NCBI RefSeq assembly: GCF_947497125.1
Contig: NZ_CANMFI010000001.1
Coordinates: 310,001-374,000 of the forward strand
Reading direction: 5' to 3'
Origin: an uncultured Polaribacter sp.
GTDB lineage: Bacteria; Bacteroidota; Bacteroidia; Flavobacteriales; Flavobacteriaceae
Length of the DNA: 64,000 bases
The position numbers and the translations under genes were made by a program. Of this stretch, positions 60,695 to 64,000 are shown in pieces. The notes below the pieces were generated by a model. The model saw nothing but the letters and a program-made list of their open reading frames with translations. It searched no databases and had not been told where the DNA came from. Every line of letters begins with the position of its first letter. Position 1 is the stretch's first letter.

Positions 60695-61405
60695 ATGGAT
60701 ACTGATATTAAAATTTTAATAGTTGAAGACAATGTTATCATTGCCGATGATCTACAACTAACCCTCGAAGACTTAGGTTACACTGTTTTAGACAGTGTTA
60801 TTTCTTATGAAAAAGCCATAGAGTATTTAGATAATAACAGTGTAGATTTAGTGCTTTTAGATATAAGTCTTGCTACAAAAAAAACAGGAATTGATGTAGC
60901 TCAATATATCAACGAAAAAATTAAAATTCCGTTTATATTTATTACTTCAAACTCTGATTCTAAAACAATAAAAGAAGCCAGTAAAACAAAGCCAAATGCT
61001 TACTTAGTAAAACCGTTTGATAAAAAAAACATTCATGCTTCTATAGAACTCGCAGTTACAAATCATAACACTAAAGAAACTAGTAATTCTATTATTAAAG
61101 ACAATTTATTTGTAAAAAAGAACAATTTATATCATAAGATTTCTATTAATAATATTGCTTATGTTAAGGCAGATAACGTTTATTTAGAAATATATTCTGC
61201 AGAAAATAAAAAATATATTTTAAGATCAACTTTAAAAAGTTTCTTTCTTAAACTTCCTGATAATTTTCATAAATGCCACAAATCTTACATTATAAACCTA
61301 GATCATGTAATGGCATTTAATGCAAGACAAGTTGTTGTAAACAACACCAAAATACCTGTTTCTGAAGAGTTTAAAACATTTTTGAAAAACTTTATAACTA
61401 AATAA
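60695..61405 (+). CDS. LytTR-family response regulator
   Basis: Receiver DTDIKILIVEDNVIIADDLQLTLEDLGY, LVLLDISL, C-terminal LytTR region (KISINNIAYVKADNVYLEIYSAENKKYILRSTLKSF, CHKSYIINLDHV). Confidence 0.93.
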   Translation: MDTDIKILIVEDNVIIADDLQLTLEDLGYTVLDSVISYEKAIEYLDNNSVDLVLLDISLATKKTGIDVAQYINEKIKIPFIFITSNSDSKTIKEASKTKPNAYLVKPFDKKNIHASIELAVTNHNTKETSNSIIKDNLFVKKNNLYHKISINNIAYVKADNVYLEIYSAENKKYILRSTLKSFFLKLPDNFHKCHKSYIINLDHVMAFNARQVVVNNTKIPVSEEFKTFLKNFITK

Positions 61406-61412
61406 TTTTAAA

Positions 61413-63323
61413 ATGAAATATTTAATACACTTAGTTTTATTTTTAAATTTAAGTGTATTTTATGGGCAACAAGAAAATTATAAGCTTTTTAAATACAAGA
61501 AACTTTTAACGGATGTTAATTATTTTCAAAAAGAAGAATTATTTAAAAGGATAGATCAATTAAAAAGTAATAACACAAACGATTGGATTGCTTTTTTTGA
61601 AAAGGAAAGAGAAAATAAAAAAGATTTTATTACTCAAGAGTATATTTTACAAACAATTATTATTGACTTACACAAAACTTCTGGCGATATTATTAAAGCA
61701 AATGATATAGCCTTAAATTATTACTATTCAAGTTTAGATAAGTTAGAAAAAAAGGATCTTTGTGATTTATTGGTTAATATTGAAAAAAACTGCATTGTAC
61801 TAAACCAGACAATAAATCTTATTCTAATAAACAAAGAAAAATTAAAAGTTTGCAAACCAGAACAAGTAGATTTTTACAACATTTATACTAAATTAGATTT
61901 ACATGATTCTGCGTTAGAAAGTTATCGAAATAAATACAAAAAAGATTTAGAAGACAATACCAACAATATTAAAAAAGGCATGCACTATAACAATATTGGT
62001 GTATTTTTTAAGAGAGACTTAAATATAGATTCTGCCTTATATTACTTTAACAAGTCATTACATATTGTTGACGATGTTATTGCCAAAACCCAAAAAAATA
62101 ATCTAAATCTTAGAAACTATTATTATTGCAAAGGAATGATACAAGGTAATTTAGGTGATTGCTATCTAAGTTTAGAAAAATACAACCTAGCTATAGATCA
62201 ATTTAAAGCAGAAGCTAAAGCTGCAAAAATTTATTACAAAAATATCTTTTGGTTTGGAGAAAATAAGTTTTATGAAAATATGGCAATTGCTCATATCAAA
62301 ATAAAAAAACAAAAAGAAGCTGATATTTATATAAACCTATTAAAAAAGGATAAAGTTGTTTATAATAAGCTTAAGTATGTATACTTCGAGAGCCTTAAAA
62401 AGTATGATTCGGCAAATTACTATTCTCTAAAATACATCAAACAAAAAGATTCACTTAGAGATACAAACATCAAACAAAATAATAAAAGCATTGTTAAAAT
62501 TTTAGATTTTATAGATGATGTTGTAGAACAGAGAAAAATAATTCAAAATATTAATAATCAAAACAACTCTAAAGAAATTAAGATTAAAGTAATCTACTTT
62601 ATAGCGGTAGCTCTTTTAATTATTGTTTTGATATTAAGCTTTTTATTTATAAAATTAAGTAAACAAAAGAAAATAATTTCAAAGCAAAACAAAGCAATAA
62701 AAAACACCTTATCAGAAAAAAATATTCTTCTTAGTGAACTTCATCATCGTGTAAAAAATAATTTACAAATTATGAGTAGTATTTTAAACTTACAGTTAAG
62801 TAAATTACAAAGTGCAGATTTAAAAGAGGTTTTTCAATACAGTATAAATAGAATAAATGTACTATCAAGAGTACAAAGTAAATTATTAGCAAATGAAAGT
62901 TTGTCTAAAATTTCTTTAAGGAACTATGTTCTTAGTATTATTAATGAACTAAAAAGTGTTTATGAAACAATGGAAGAAATTAATTTTACTACTAAAATTG
63001 ATCCTAACTTGTTCATTCACATAGATCAAACACAAACAATTGGTCTTATCACAAATGAACTTCTAACAAATTCTTTAAAACACGCATTTAAAAACAACTT
63101 TGAATGTAAAATTAAGATTGAAATACATAATAAAAAAAATGAAGTTTCTTATAAGTATTCTGATAATGGAAAAGGGTTTGACATTCTTAGTATTAAAAAA
63201 ACATCTTCTATTGGTTTAAGTCTAATTTTTAAGCTTATTAAACAATTAGATACTGTCGGTGAATTGGTAAACAATAATGGTATGCAAATTTCTTTTACTT
63301 TTAAAAATAAATTAAAACTGTAA
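61413..63323 (+). CDS. sensor histidine kinase, TPR-like sensor region, TM, HisKA_2-type dimerisation domain
   Basis: Signal peptide, tetratricopeptide-like helices, TM around VIYFIAVALLIIVLILSFLFI, ELHHRVKNNLQIMSSILNLQLSKL, HATPase NELLTNSLKHAF...YSDNGKGFD. Confidence 0.93.
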   Translation: MKYLIHLVLFLNLSVFYGQQENYKLFKYKKLLTDVNYFQKEELFKRIDQLKSNNTNDWIAFFEKERENKKDFITQEYILQTIIIDLHKTSGDIIKANDIALNYYYSSLDKLEKKDLCDLLVNIEKNCIVLNQTINLILINKEKLKVCKPEQVDFYNIYTKLDLHDSALESYRNKYKKDLEDNTNNIKKGMHYNNIGVFFKRDLNIDSALYYFNKSLHIVDDVIAKTQKNNLNLRNYYYCKGMIQGNLGDCYLSLEKYNLAIDQFKAEAKAAKIYYKNIFWFGENKFYENMAIAHIKIKKQKEADIYINLLKKDKVVYNKLKYVYFESLKKYDSANYYSLKYIKQKDSLRDTNIKQNNKSIVKILDFIDDVVEQRKIIQNINNQNNSKEIKIKVIYFIAVALLIIVLILSFLFIKLSKQKKIISKQNKAIKNTLSEKNILLSELHHRVKNNLQIMSSILNLQLSKLQSADLKEVFQYSINRINVLSRVQSKLLANESLSKISLRNYVLSIINELKSVYETMEEINFTTKIDPNLFIHIDQTQTIGLITNELLTNSLKHAFKNNFECKIKIEIHNKKNEVSYKYSDNGKGFDILSIKKTSSIGLSLIFKLIKQLDTVGELVNNNGMQISFTFKNKLKL

Positions 63324-63378
63324 AAAGAAGTTTTACAACAAATATCAGGTACTTTACAACATTAGTAATTAAAATAAA

Positions 63379-63486
63379 GGGGCAATACATTAATTTTGAA
63401 CAAGCAAAATATTTTAAAAGTTAATTTAGATTAATTGTTCCCCCAGCAGCGTTAGAATTCTTTACTGAATGAGCGCTGTTTTTTTT
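63379..63486 (+). ncRNA. structured RNA candidate (sRNA or 3'UTR) ending in a rho-independent terminator
   Basis: ggggcaat(63379) can pair with attgttcccc (to 63444), followed by terminator hairpin cagcg...cgctg (63447-63478) and T8; no ORF. Confidence 0.4.
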
Positions 63487-63518
63487 GTTTAAATAGTAAC
63501 CTTAATAGCACAAAAAAA

Positions 63519-63538
63519 GCCTCTCTAAATAGAGAGGC
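63519..63538. terminator. terminator downstream of tRNA-His
   Basis: gcctctct-aaat-agagaggc with A7 on the left (T7 on the minus strand) and T4 on the right. Confidence 0.85.
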
Positions 63539-63550
63539 TTTTACTTTCTG

Positions 63551-63625
63551 GGTGGAAGACGGGACTCGAACCCGCGACACTCGGTACCACAAACCGATAC
63601 TCTAACCAACTGAGCTACAACCACC
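63551..63625 (-). tRNA. tRNA-His (anticodon GTG)
   Basis: Minus strand GGTGGTTGTAGCTCAGTTGGTTAGAGTATCGGTTTGTGGTACCGAGTGTCGCGGGTTCGAGTCCCGTCTTCCACC; G-1/C73 typical of tRNA-His; anticodon loop TTTGTGG. Confidence 0.95.
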
Positions 63626-63641
63626 ATGTAATTAACGGGTG

Positions 63642-63649
63642 CAAATATA
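63642..63649 (-). promoter_or_regulatory. -7 box (TATATTTG) for tRNA-His
   Basis: TAnnTTTG match 17 nt upstream of the tRNA. Confidence 0.55.
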
Positions 63650-63679
63650 ATTCTTTTTTCTATTCTTGGAAAAGAAAAA

Positions 63680-64000
63680 TTAAATTAATTTATCTAAATT
63701 TTTTACTGCAACATAACGTTCTGTAGTAAAGCCTTCTGCATAAGAAACTCCTATCAATCTCCCTAAATCTTTTGCCCTATACGCTATACTTTCTATAAAG
63801 TTTTTACTAGAAATAGGTGTTTCTGGTTCATTACTTGTTGGATCAAAAAATTGAGAAGCATAGGCTTGTAAAGATTTTGTTTTAATTTCAATAAAATTAG
63901 AAACATCTACAACAAAGTCTGGCTCAATATTTTTCCATTGAATGTAATGATATACATTTTTGGGTCTCCATTTTTCTTGTTGCTTCCCTTCTACTTCAGT
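63680..64000 (-). CDS. bshB1: bacillithiol biosynthesis deacetylase BshB1, C-terminal part (5' end outside the window)
   Basis: Open minus-strand frame to the window edge: TEVEGKQQEKWRPKNVYHYIQWKNIEPDFVVDVSNFIEIKTKSLQAYASQFFDPTSNEPETPISSKNFIESIAYRAKDLGRLIGVSYAEGFTTERYVAVKNLDKLI*; not in ORF track. Confidence 0.9.
   Translation of the reverse strand, partial: TEVEGKQQEKWRPKNVYHYIQWKNIEPDFVVDVSNFIEIKTKSLQAYASQFFDPTSNEPETPISSKNFIESIAYRAKDLGRLIGVSYAEGFTTERYVAVKNLDKLI

Noticed and set aside
1-64000. CRISPR arrays, insertion sequences, prophage, defence systems
   Set aside because: No regularly spaced repeats, transposase, phage structural or nuclease-defence ORFs were seen; the only clear direct repeat is the 2x18-bp duplication in the Fur-family gene

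Overview
This 64 kb window is chromosomal DNA from an AT-rich Flavobacteriaceae-type bacterium (Polaribacter/Tenacibaculum-like by protein flavour; inference only). It is mostly core genome: recQ, kdsD-tatC-(AhpD-like)-lptB, rpsF-rpsR-rplI, a MacAB-like ABC operon, bshA, dnaB, ppgK, spoT, a Fur-family regulator, purA, pssA, aroQ, xerD, rny, zapA, bcp, nth, uvrA, an ECF sigma factor, a LytTR/HisKA_2-type two-component pair, tRNA-His and the 3' part of bshB1. The accessory part is a surface-polysaccharide operon on the minus strand (about 38.2-46.6 kb). I found no CRISPR array, prophage, insertion sequence, toxin-antitoxin or recognisable defence system, and no clearly new multi-gene system. The best leads are: (1) a junction at about 46.09-46.12 kb where an ABC-2 polysaccharide permease losing its C-terminus runs directly into a glycosyltransferase lacking its N-terminus, which is either a real deletion or a mis-assembly; (2) an unannotated ~175-nt hairpin RNA between zapA and rny with 6S RNA architecture; (3) an unannotated 47-codon small ORF downstream of an ECF sigma factor; (4) a perfect 20-bp palindrome upstream of the MacAB-like operon; (5) a possible sRNA or structured 3'UTR downstream of the histidine kinase; (6) a Fur-family protein lacking the usual first CxxC and ending in a perfect 2x18-bp duplication.
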